Shown in pieces: positions 34,901 through 48,020 of a DNA stretch of 64,000 nucleotides. Within the stretch, counting starts at the first letter, position 1. Each line of letters begins with the position of its first letter. The position numbers were made by a program, and so were the translations under genes. This DNA is from Steromphala cineraria. Taxonomy: Eukaryota; Mollusca; Gastropoda; Trochida; Trochidae. Under the pieces are notes generated by a model that saw nothing but the letters and a program-made list of their open reading frames with translations, did not search any database and had not been told where the DNA came from. The stretch spans positions 26,248,710-26,312,709 of the forward strand of contig OU744723.1 in assembly GCA_916613615.1 (NCBI GenBank), in the 5' to 3' direction.

Positions 34901-37900
34901 AACAAAAAGCAACTTAACTCACTTTGTAAGCAAAGTGATCGCTAACCCTTATTTAACCCTAAACCTATCCACTAATGTGACAAAAATGGGGTTTCTTAAA
35001 ATTGAAGATATTCCGGAAATAACAGGCCAAAAAGATTTTTTACATATCAAAACATTGTTCTGACAAAGTGTCAAGAAACAAAAAGCAACTTAACTCACTT
35101 TGTGAGCAAAGTGATCGCTAACCCTTATTTAACCCTAACCCTATCAACTTATTTGTGAAAATTGGTGTTTCTTAAAACTGAAGATATTCCGGAAAAAAAA
35201 ACAGACCAAAAATACTTTTTACATATCAAAACATTGTTCTGACAAAGTTTCAAGGAACAAAAAGCAACTTAACTCACTTTGTGAGCATGTTGATTGCTAA
35301 CCCTTATTATACCATAACCCTATCCACTAATGTGACAAATTTGTGTTTATAAAACTGAAGATATTCCGGAAATAACAGGCCAAAAAGACTTTTTACATAT
35401 CAAAACATTGTTCTGACAAAGTTTCAAGAAACAAAAAGCAACTTAACTCACTTTGTGAGCAAAGTGATCGCTAACCCTTATTTAACCCTAACCCTATCCA
35501 CTAATTTGACAAAAATGGTGTTTCTCAAAACTGAAGATATTCCGGGAAAAACAGACCAAAAAGACATTTTACATATCAAAACATTGTTTTGACAAAGTTT
35601 CAAGAAACAAAAAGCAACTTAACTCACTTTGTGAGCATGTTGATCGCTAACCCTTATTTTACCCGAACCCTATCCACTAATGTGACAAAAATAGTGTCTC
35701 ATAAAACTGAAGATATTCCGGAAATAACAGGCCAAAAAGATTTTTTACATATCAAAACATTGTTATGCCAAAGTGTCAAGAAACAAAAAGCAACTTAACT
35801 CACTTTGTGACCATGTTGATCGTTAACCCTTATTTAACCCTAACCCTATCCACTAATGTGAAAAAAATTGTGTTTCTTAGATCTGAAGATATTCCGGAAA
35901 TAACAGGCCAAAAAGATTTTTTACATATCAAAACATTGTTCTGACAAAGTGTCAAGAAACAAAAAGCAACTTAACTCACTTTGTGACCATGTTGATCGCT
36001 AACCCTTATTTAACCCTAACCCTATCCACTAATGTGAAAAAAATAGTATTTTTTAGATCTGAAGATATTCCGGAAATAACAGGCCAAAAAGATTTTTTAC
36101 ATATATAAACATTGTTCTGACAAAGTGTCAAGAAACAAAAAGCAACTTAACTCACTTTGTGACTATGTTGATTGCTAACCCTTATTTAACCCTAACCCTA
36201 TCCACTAATGTGAAAAAAATTGTGTTTCTTAGATCTGAAGATATTCCGGAAATAACAGGCCAAAAAGATTTTTTACATATCAAAACATTGTTCTGACAAA
36301 GTGTCAAGAAACAAAAAGCAACTTAACTCACTGTGTGACCATGTTGATTGTTAACCCTTATTCAACCCTAACCCTATCCACTAATGTGACAAAAATGGTG
36401 TTTCTTAAAACTGAAGATATTCCGGAAATAACAGGCCAAAAAGACTTTTTACACATCAAAACATTGTTCTGACAAAGTTTCAGGAAACAAAAAGCAACTT
36501 AAAGTGATCGCTAAACCTTATTTAACCCTAACCCTATCCACTAATGTGACAAAAATGGTGTTTCTTAAAACCTAAGATATTCCGGAAATAACAGGCCAAA
36601 AAGACTTTTTACATATCAAAACATTGTTCTGACAAAGTTTCAAGAAACAAAAAGCAACTTAACTCACTTTGTGAGCAAAGTGATCGCTAACCCTTATTTA
36701 ACCCTAACCCTATCCACTAATGTGACAAAAATGGTGTTTCTTAAAACTGAAGATATTCCGGAAATAACAGGCCAAAAAGACTTTTTACACAACAAAACAT
36801 TGTTCTGACAAAGTTTCAAGAAACAAAAAGCAACTTAACTCACTTTGTAAGCAAAGTGATCGCTAACCCTTATTTAACCCTAAACCTATCCACTAATGTG
36901 ACAAAAATGGTGTCTCTTAAAACTGAAGATATTCCGGAAATAACAGGCCAAAAAGATTTTTTACATATCAAAACATTGTTCTGACAAAGTTTCAAGAAAC
37001 AAAAAGCAACTTAACTCACTTTGTGAGCAAAGTGATCGCTAACCCTTATTTAACCCTAACCCTATCCACTAATGTGACAAAAATGGTGTTTCTTAAAACC
37101 TAAGATATTCCGGAAATAACAGGCCAAAAAGACTTTTTACATATCAAAACATTGTTCTGACAAAGTTTCAAGAAACAAAAAGCAACTTAAATCACTTTGT
37201 GAGCAAAGTGATCGCTAACCCTTATTTAACCCTAACCCTATCCACTAATGTGACAAAAATGGTGTTTCTTAAAACTGAAGATATTCCGGAAATAACAGGC
37301 CAAAAAGACTTTTTACACAACAAAACATTGTTCTGACAAAGTTTCAAGAAACAAAAAGCAACTTAACTCACTTTGTGACCATGTTGATAGCTAACCCTTA
37401 TTTAACCCTAACCCTATCCACTAATGTGAAAAAAATTGTGTTTCTTAGATCTGAAGATATTCCGGAAATAACAGGCCAAAAAGATTTTTTACATATCAAA
37501 ACATTGTTCTGACAAATTTTCAAGGAAAAAAAAGCAACTTAACTCACTTTGTGAGCAAAGTGATCGCTAACCCTTATTTAACCCTAACCCTATCAACTAA
37601 TTTGTGAAAATTGGTGTTTCTTAAAACTGAAGATATTCCGGAAAAAAACCAGACCAAAAATACTTTTTACATATCAAAACATTGTTCTGACAAAGCTTCA
37701 AGGAACAAAAAGCAACTTAACTCACTTTGTGAGCATGTTGATTGCTAACCCTTTTTTTACCCTAACCCTATCCATTAATGTGACAAAATTTGTGTTTATA
37801 AAACTGAAGATATTCCGGAAATGACAGGCCAAAAAGATGTTTTACATATCAAAACATTGTTCTGACAAAGTTTCAGGAAACAAAAAGCAACTTAACTCAC

Positions 37901-39330
37901 TTTGTGAGCATGTTGATCGCTAACCCTTATTTAACCCTAACCCTATCCACTAATGTGACAAAAATGGTGTTTCTTAAAACTGAAGATATTCCGGAAATAA
38001 CAGACCAAAAAGACTTTTTACACATCAAAACATTGTTCTGACAAAGTTTCAAGAAACAAAAAGCAACTTAACTCACTTTGTGAGCAATTTGATTGCTAAC
38101 CCTTATTTTACCCTAACCCTATCAACTAATGTGACAAAATTGGTGTTTATAAAACTGAAGATATTCCGGAAATAACAGGCCAAAAAGACTTTTTACATAT
38201 CAAAACATTGTTCTGAAAAAGTTTCAAGGATCAAAAACAACTTAACTCACTTTGTGAGCAAAGTGATCGCTAACCCTTATTTAACCCTAACCCTATCCAC
38301 TAATGTGACAAAAATGGTGTTTCTAAAAACTGAAGATATTCCAGAAATAACAGGCCAAAAAGACTTTTTACATATCAAAACATTGTTCTGACAAAGTTTC
38401 AAGAAACAAAAAGCAACTTAACTCACTTTGTGACCAAAGTGATCGCTAACCCTTATTTAACCCTAACCCTATCAACTTATTTGTGAAAATTGGTGTTTCG
38501 TAAAACTGAAGATATTCCGGAAAAAAAAACAGACCAAAAATACTTTTTACATATCAAAACATTGTTCTGACAAAGTTTCAAGGAACAAAAAGCAACTTAA
38601 CTCACTTTTTGTGAGCATGTTGATTGCCAACCCTTATTATACCCTAACCCTATCCACTAATGTGACAAATTTGTGTTTATAAAACTGAAGATATTCCGGA
38701 AATAACAGGCCAAAAAGACTTTTTACATATCAAAACATTGTTCTAACAAAGTTTCAAGAAACAAAAAGCAACTTAACTCACTTTGTGAGCAAAGTGATCC
38801 CTAACCCTTATTTAACCCTAACCCTATCCACTAATTTGACAAAAATGGTGTTTCTCAAAACTGAAGATATTCTGGGAAAAACAGACCAAAAAGACATTTT
38901 ACATATCAAAACATTGTTTTGACAAAGTTTCAAGAAACAAAAAGCAACTTAACTCACTTTGTGAGCATGTTGATCGCTAACCCTTATTTTACCCGAACCC
39001 TATCCACTAATGTGACAAAAATAGTGTCTCTTAAAACTGAAGATATTCCGGAAATAACAGGCCAAAAAGATTTTTTACATATCAAAACATTGTTATGACA
39101 AAGTGTCAAGAAACAAAAAGCAACTTAACTCACTTTGTGACCATGTTGATCGCTAACCCTTATTTAACCCTAACCCTATCCACTAATGTGAAAAAAATTG
39201 TGTTTCTTAGATCTGAAGATATTCCGGAAATAACAGGCCTAAAAGATTTTTTACATATCAAAACATTGTTCTGACAAAGTGTCAAGAAACAAAAAGCAAC
39301 TTAACTCACTTTGTGACCATGTTGATCGCT

Positions 39331-42300
39331 AACCCTTATTTAACCCTAGCCCTATCCACTAATGTGAAAAAAATTGTATTTTTTAGATCTGAAGATATTC
39401 CGGAAATAACAGGCCTAAAAGATTTTTTACATATCAAAACATTGTTCTGACAAAGTGTCAAGAAACAAAAAGCAACTTAACTCACTTTGTGACCATGTTG
39501 ATCGCTAACCCTTATTTAACCCTAACCCTATCCACTAATGTGAACAAAATTGTATTTTTTAGATCTGAAGATATTCCGGAAATAACAGGCCTAAAAGATT
39601 TTTTACATATCAAAACATTGTTATGACAAAGTGTCAAGAAACAAAAAGCAACTTAACTCACTTTGTGACTATGTTGATTGCTAACCCTTATTTAACCCTA
39701 ACCCTATCCACTAATGTGAAAAAAATTGTGTTTCTTAGATCTGAAGATATTCCGGAAATAACAGGCCAAAAAGATTTTTTACATATCAAAACATTGTTAT
39801 GACAAAGTGTCAAGAAACAAAAAGCAACTAAACTCACTTTGTGACCATGTTGATCGCTAACCCTTATTTAACCCTAACCCTATCCACTAATGTGAAAAAA
39901 ATTGTGTTTCTTAGATCTGAAGATATTCCGGAAATAACAGGCCTAAAAGATTTTTTACATATCAAAACATTGTTCTGACAAAGTGTCAAGAAACAAAAAG
40001 CAACTTAACTCACTTTGTGACCATGTTGATCGCTAACCCTTATTTAACCCTAACCCTATCCACTAATGTGAAAAAAATTGTATTTTTTAGATCTGAAGAT
40101 ATTCCGGAAATAACAGGCCAAAAAGATTTTTTACATATCAAAACATTGTTCTGACAAAGTGTCAAGAAACAAAAAGCACCTTAACTCACTTTGTGACTAT
40201 GTTGATTGCTAACCCTTATTCAACCCTAACCCTATCCACTAATGTGACAAAAATGGTGTTTCTTAAAACTGAAGATATTCCGGAAATAACAGGCCACAAA
40301 GACTTTTTACACATCAAAACATTGTTCTGACAAAGTTTCAGGAAACAAAAAGCAACTTAAAGTGATCGCTAACCCTTATTTAACCCTAACCCTATCCACT
40401 AATGTGACAAAAATGGTGTTTCTTAAAACCTAAGATATTCCGGAAATAACAGGCCAAAAAGACTTTTTACATATCAAAACATTGTTCTGACAAAGTTTCA
40501 AGAAACAAAAAGCAACTTAACTCACTTTGTGAGCAAAGTGATCGCTAACCCTTATTTTACCCTAACCCTATCCACTAATGTGACAAAAATGGTGTTTCTT
40601 AAAACTGAAGATATTCCGGAAATAACAGGCCAAAAAGACTTTTTACACATCAAAACATTGTTCTGACAAAGTTTCAAGAAACAAAAAGCAACTTAACTCA
40701 CTTTGTGAGCAAAGTGATCGCTAACCCTTATTTAACCCTAACCCTATCCACTAATGTGACAAAAATGGTGTTTCTTAAAACTGAAGATATTCCGGAAATA
40801 ACAGGCCAAAAAGACTTTTTACACATCAAAACATTGTTCTGACAAAGTTTCAAGAAACAAAAAGCAACTTAACTCACTTTGTGAGCAAAGTGATCGCTAA
40901 CCCTTATTTAACCCTAGCCCTATCCACTAATGTGAAAAAAATTGTATTTTTTAGATCTGAAGATATTCCGGAAATAACAGGCCTAAAAGATTTTTTACAT
41001 ATCAAAACATTGTTCTGACAAAGTGTCAAGAAACAAAAAGCAACTTAACTCACTTTGTGACCATGTTGATCGCTAACCCTTATTTAACCCTAACCCTATC
41101 CACTAATGTGAAAAAAATTGTATTTTTTAGATCTGAAGATATTCCGGAAATAACAGGCCTAAAAGATTTTTTACATATCAAAACATTGTTATGACAAAGT
41201 GTCAAGAAACAAAAAGCAACTTAACTCACTTTGTGACTATGTTGATTGCTAACCCTTATTTAACCCTAACCCTATCCACTAATGTGAAAAAAATTGTGTT
41301 TCTTAGATCTGAAGATATTCCGGAAATAACAGGCCAAAAAGATTTTTTACATATCAAAACATTGTTATGACAAAGTGTCAAGAAACAAAAAGCAACTAAA
41401 CTCACTTTGTGACCATGTTGATCGCTAACCCTTATTTAACCCTAACCCTATCCACTAATGTGAAAAAAATTGTGTTTCTTAGATCTGAAGATATTCCGGA
41501 AATAACAGGCCTAAAAGATTTTTTACATATCAAAACATTGTTCTGACAAAGTGTCAAGAAACAAAAAGCAACTTAACTCACTTTGTGACCATGTTGATCG
41601 CTAACCCTTATTTAACCCTAACCCTATCCACTAATGTGAAAAAAATTGTATTTTTTAGATCTGAAGATATTCCGGAAATAACAGGCCAAAAAGATTTTTT
41701 ACATATCAAAACATTGTTCTGACAAAGTGTCAAGAAACAAAAAGCACCTTAACTCACTTTGTGACTATGTTGATTGCTAACCCTTATTCAACCCTAACCC
41801 TATCCACTAATGTGACAAAAATGGTGTTTCTTAAAACTGAAGATATTCCGGAAATAACAGGCCACAAAGACTTTTTACACATCAAAACATTGTTCTGACA
41901 AAGTTTCAGGAAACAAAAAGCAACTTAAAGTGATCGCTAACCCTTATTTAACCCTAACCCTATCCACTAATGTGACAAAAATGGTGTTTCTTAAAACCTA
42001 AGATATTCCGGAAATAACAGGCCAAAAAGACTTTTTACATATCAAAACATTGTTCTGACAAAGTTTCAAGAAACAAAAAGCAACTTAACTCACTTTGTGA
42101 GCAAAGTGATCGCTAACCCTTATTTTACCCTAACCCTATCCACTAATGTGACAAAAATGGTGTTTCTTAAAACTGAAGATATTCCGGAAATAACAGGCCA
42201 AAAAGACTTTTTACACATCAAAACATTGTTCTGACAAAGTTTCAAGAAACAAAAAGCAACTTAACTCACTTTGTGAGCAAAGTGATCGCTAACCCTTATT

Positions 42301-42351
42301 TAACCCTAACCCTATCCACTAATGTGACAAAAATGGTGTTTCTTAAAACCT
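39331..42351. repeat. Higher-order duplication, period 1,568 bp (about 9 units)
   Basis: The CCCTAGCCC variant at 39,344 recurs at 40,912, and the GGCCACAAAGAC plus short-deletion unit near 40,359 recurs at 41,927, both 1,568 bp apart. The copies agree closely, with one visible difference (GTGAACAAAATTG at 39,540 against GTGAAAAAAATTG). Confidence 0.82.
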
Positions 42352-44553
42352 AAGATATTCCGGAAATAACAGGCCAAAAAGACTTTTTACATATCAAAAC
42401 ATTGTTCTGACAAAGTTTCAAGAAACAAAAAGCAACTTAACTCACTTTGTGAGCAAAGTGATCGCTAACCCTTATTTAACCCAAACCCTATCCACTAATG
42501 TGACAAAAATGGTGTTTCTTAAAACTGAAGATATTCCGGAAATAACAGGCCAAAAAGACTTTTTACACAACAAAACATTGTTCTGACAAAGTTTCAAGAA
42601 ACAAAAAGCAACTTAACTCACTTTGTGAGCAAAGTGATCGCTAACCCTTATTTAACCCTAACCCTATCAACTTATTTGTGAAAATTGGTGTTTCGTAAAA
42701 CTGAAGATATTCCGGAAAAAAAACCAGACCAAAAATACTTTTTACATATCAAAACATTGTTCTGACAAAGTTTCAAGGAACAAAAAGCAACTTAACTCAC
42801 TTTTTGTGAGCATGTTGATTGCCAACCCTTATTATACCCTAACCCTATCCACTAATGTGACAAATTTGTGTTTATAAAACTGAAGATATTCCGGAAATAA
42901 CAGGCCAAAAAGACTTTTTACATATCAAAACATTGTTCTAACAAAGTTTCAAGAAACAAAAAGCAACTTAACTCACTTTGTGAGCAAAGTGATCCCTAAC
43001 CCTTATTTAACCCTAACCCTATCCACTAATTTGACAAAAATGGTGTTTCTCAAAACTGAAGATATTCTGGGAAAAACAGACCAAAAAGACATTTTACATA
43101 TCAAAACATTGTTTTGACAAAGTTTCAAGAAACAAAAAGCAACTTAACTCACTTTGTGAGCATGTTGATCGCTAACCCTTAATTTACCCGAACCCTATCC
43201 ACTAATGTGACAAAAATAGTGTCTCTTAAAACTGAAGATATTCCGGAAATAACAGGCCAAAAAGATTTTTTACATATCAAAACATTGTTATGACAAAGTG
43301 TCAAGAAACAAAAAGCAACTTAACTCACTTTGTGACCATGTTGATCGCTAACCCTTATTTAACCCTAACCCTATCCACTAATGTGAAAAAAATTGTGTTT
43401 CTTAGATCTGAAGATATTCCGGAAATAACAGGCCTAAAAGATTTTTTACATATCAAAACATTGTTCTGACAAAGTGTCAAGAAACAAAAAGCAACTTAAC
43501 TCACTTTGTGACCATGTTGATCGCTAACCCTTATTTAACCCTAGCCCTATCCACTAATGTGAAAAAAATTGTATTTTTTAGATCTGAAGATTTTCCGGAA
43601 ATAACAGGCCAAAAAGATTTTTTACATATCAAAACATTGTTCTGACAAAGTGTCAAGAAACAAAAAGCAACTTAACTCACTTTGTGACTATGTTGATTGC
43701 TAACCCTTATTTAACCCTAACCCTATCCACTAATGTGAAAAAAATTGTGTTTCTTAGATCTGAAGATATTCCGGAAATAACAGGCCAAAAAGATTTTTTA
43801 CATATCAAAACATTGTTATGACAAAGTGTCAAGAAACAAAAAGCAACTAAACTCACTTTGTGACCATGTTGATCGCTAACCCTTATTTAACCCTAACCCT
43901 ATCCACTAATGTGAAAAAAATTGTGTTTCTTAGATCTGAAGATATTCCGGAAATAACAGGCCTAAAAGATTTTTTACATATCAAAACATTGTTCTGACAA
44001 AGTGTCAAGAAACAAAAAGCAACTTAACTCACTTTGTGACCATGTTGTTCGCTAACCCTTATTTAACCCTAACCCTATCCACTAATGTGAAAAAAATTGT
44101 ATTTTTTAGATCTGAAGATATTCCGGAAATAACAGGCCAAAAAGATTTTTTACATATCAAAACATTGTTCTGACAAAGTGTCAAGAAACAAAAAGCAACT
44201 TAACTCACTTTGTGACTATGTTGATTGCTAACCCTTATTTAACCCTAACCCTATCCACTAATGTGAAAAAAATTGTGTTTCTTAGATCTGAAGATATTCC
44301 GGAAATAACAGGCCAACAAGATTTTTTACATATCAAAACATTGTTCTGACAAAGTGTCAAGAAACAAAAAGCAACTTAACTCACTTTGTGACCATGTTGA
44401 TTGTTAACCCTTATTCAACCCTAACCCTATCCACTAATGTGACAAAAATGGTGTTTCTTAAAACTGAAGATATTCCGGAAATAACAGGCCACAAAGACTT
44501 TTTACACATCAAAACATTGTTCTGACAAAGTTTCAGGAAACAAAAAGCAACTT

Positions 44554-47500
44554 AAAGTGATCGCTAACCCTTATTTAACCCTAACCCTATCCACTAATGT
44601 GACAAAAATGGTGTTTCTTAAAACTGAAGATATTCCGGAAATAACAGGCCAAAAAGACTTTTTACACAACAAAACATTGTTCTGACAAAGTTTCAAGAAA
44701 CAAAAAGCAACTTAACTCATTTTGTGAGCAAAGTGATCGCTAACCCTTATTTAACCCTAACCCTATCCACTAATGTGACAAAAATGGTGTTTCTTAAAAC
44801 CTAAGATATTCCGGAAATAACAGGCCAAAAAGACTTTTTACATATCAAAACATTGTTCTGACAAAGTTTCAAGAAACAAAAAGCAACTTAACTCACTTTG
44901 TAAGCAAAGTGATCGCTAACCCTTATTTAACCCTAAACCTATCCACTAATGTGACAAAAATGGGGTTTCTTAAAATTGAAGATATTCCGGAAATAACAGG
45001 CCAAAAAGATTTTTTACATATCAAAACATTGTTCTGACAAAGTGTCAAGAAACAAAAAGCAACTTAACTCACTTTGTGAGCAAAGTGATCGCTAACCCTT
45101 ATTTAACCCTAACCCTATCAACTTATTTGTGAAAATTGGTGTTTCTTAAAACTGAAGATATTCCGGAAAAACAAAACACACCAAAAAATACTTTTTACAT
45201 ATCAAAACATTGTTCTGACAAAGTTTCAAGGAACAAAAAGCAACTTAACTCACTTTGTGAGCATGTTGATTGCTAACCCTTATCATACCATAACCCTATC
45301 CACTAATGTGACAAATTTGTGTTTATAAAACTGAAGATATTCCGGAAATAACAGGCCAAAAAGACTTTTTACATATCAAAACATTGTTCTGACAAAGTTT
45401 CAAGAAACAAAAAGCAACTTAACTCACTTTGTGATCCACTAATTTGACAAAAATGGTGTTTCTCAAAACTGAAGATATTCCGGGAAAAACAGACCAAAAA
45501 GACATTTTACATATCAAAACATTGTTTTGACAAAGTTTCAAGAAACAAAAAGCAACTTAACTCACTTTGTGAGCATGTTGATCGCTAACCCTTATTTTAC
45601 CCGAACCCTATCCACTAATGTGACAAAAATAGTGTCTCTTAAAACTGAAGATATTCCGGAAATAACAGGCCAAAAAGATTTTTTACATATCAAAACATTG
45701 TTATGCCAAAGTGTCAAGAAACAAAAAGCAACTTAACTCACTTTGTGACCATGTTGATCGTTAACCCTTATTTAACCCTAACCCTATCCACTAATGTGAA
45801 AAAAATTGTGTTTCTTAGATCTGAAGATATTCCGGAAATAACAGGCCAAAAAGATTTTTTACATATATAAACATTGTTCTGACAAAGTGTCAAGAAACAA
45901 AAAGCAACTTAACTCACTTTGTGACTATGTTGATTGCTAACCCTTATTTAACCCTAACCCTATCCACTAATGTGAAAAAAATTGTGTTTCTTAGATCTGA
46001 AGATATTCCGGAAATAACAGGTCAAAAAGATTTTTTACATATCAAAACATTGTTCTGACAAAGTGTCAAGAAACAAAAAGCAACTTAACTCACTGTGTGA
46101 CCATGTTGATTGTTAACCCTTATTCAACCCTAACCCTATCCACTAATGTGACAAAAATGGTGTTTCTTAAAACTGAAGATATTCCGGAAATAACAGGCCA
46201 CAAAGACTTTTTACACATCAAAACATTGTTCTGACAAAGTTTCAGGAAACAAAAAGCAACTTAAAGTGATCGCTAACCCTTATTTAACCCTAACCCTATC
46301 CACTAATGTGACAAAAATGGTGTTTCTTAAAACTGAAGATATTCCGGAAATAACAGGCCAAAAAGACTTTTTACACAACAAAACATTGTTCTGACAAAGT
46401 TTCAAGAAACAAAAAGCAACTTAACTCATTTTGTGAGCAAAGTGATCGCTAACCCTTATTTAACCCTAACCCTATCCACTAATGTGACAAAAATGGTGTT
46501 TCTTAAAACCTAAGATATTCCGGAAATAACAGGCCAAAAAGACTTTTTACATATCAAAACATTGTTCTGACAAAGTTTCAAGAAACAAAAAGCAACTTAA
46601 CTCACTTTGTAAGCAAAGTGATCGCTAACCCTTATTTAACCCTAAACCTATCCACTAATGTGACAAAAATGGGGTTTCTTAAAATTGAAGATATTCCGGA
46701 AATAACAGGCCAAAAAGATTTTTTACATATCAAAACATTGTTCTGAGAAAGTGTCAAGAAACAAAAAGCAACTTAACTCACTTTGTGAGCAAAGTGATCG
46801 CTAACCCTTATTTAACCCTAACCCTATCAACTTCTTTGTGAAAATTGGTGTTTCTTAAAACTGAAGATATTCCGGAAAAACAAAACAGACCAAAAATACT
46901 TTTTACATATCAAAACATTGTTCTGACAAAGTTTCAAGGAACAAAAAGCAACTTAACTCACTTTGTGAGCATGTTGATTGCTAACCCTTATCATACCATA
47001 ACCCTATCCACTAATGTGACAAATTTGTGTTTATAAAACTGAAGATATTCCGGAAATAACAGGCCAAAAAGACTTTTTACATATCAAAACATTGTTCTGA
47101 CAAAGTTTCAAGAAACAAAAAGCAACTTAACTCACTTTGTGAGCAAAGTGATCGCTAACCCTTATTTAACCCTAACCCTATCCACTAATTTGACAAAAAT
47201 GGTGTTTCTCAAAACTGAAGATATTCCGGGAAAAACAGACCAAAAAGACATTTTACATATCAAAACATTGTTTTGACAAAGTTTCAAGAAACAAAAAGCA
47301 ACTTAACTCACTTTGTGAGCATGTTGATCGCTAACCCTTATTTTACCCGAACCCTATCCACTAATGTGACAAAAATAGTGTCTCTTAAAACTGAAGATAT
47401 TCCGGAAATAACAGGCCAAAAAGATTTTTTACATATCAAAACATTGTTATGCCAAAGTGTCAAGAAACAAAAAGCAACTTAACTCACTTTGTGACCATGT

Positions 47501-48020
47501 TGATCGTTAACCCTTATTTAACCCTAACCCTATCCACTAATGTGAAAAAAATTGTGTTTCTTAGATCTGAAGATATTCCGGAAATAACAGGCCAAAAAGA
47601 TTTTTTACATATATAAACATTGTTCTGACAAAGTGTCAAGAAACAAAAAGCAACTTAACTCACTTTGTGACTATGTTGATTGCTAACCCTTATTTAACCC
47701 TAACCCTATCCACTAATGTGAAAAAAATTGTGTTTCTTAGATCTGAAGATATTCCGGAAATAACAGGTCAAAAAGATTTTTTACATATCAAAACATTGTT
47801 CTGACAAAGTGTCAAGAAACAAAAAGCAACTTAACTCACTGTGTGACCATGTTGATTGTTAACCCTTATTCAACCCTAACCCTATCCACTAATGTGACAA
47901 AAATGGTGTTTCTTAAAACTGAAGATATTCCGGAAATAACAGGCCAGAAAGACTTTTTACACATCAAAACATTGTTCTGACAAAGTTTCAGGAAACAAAA
48001 AGCAACTTAAAGTGATCGCT
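44554..48020. repeat. Higher-order duplication, period about 1,746 bp (1,709 in the shortened copy)
   Basis: The short-deletion marker occurs at 44,554, 46,263 and 48,009. The second interval is 1,746 bp. The first is 1,709 bp because the unit at 45,434 lacks 38 bp and a nearby A-run gains one base, which accounts for the 37-bp difference exactly. Confidence 0.8.
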
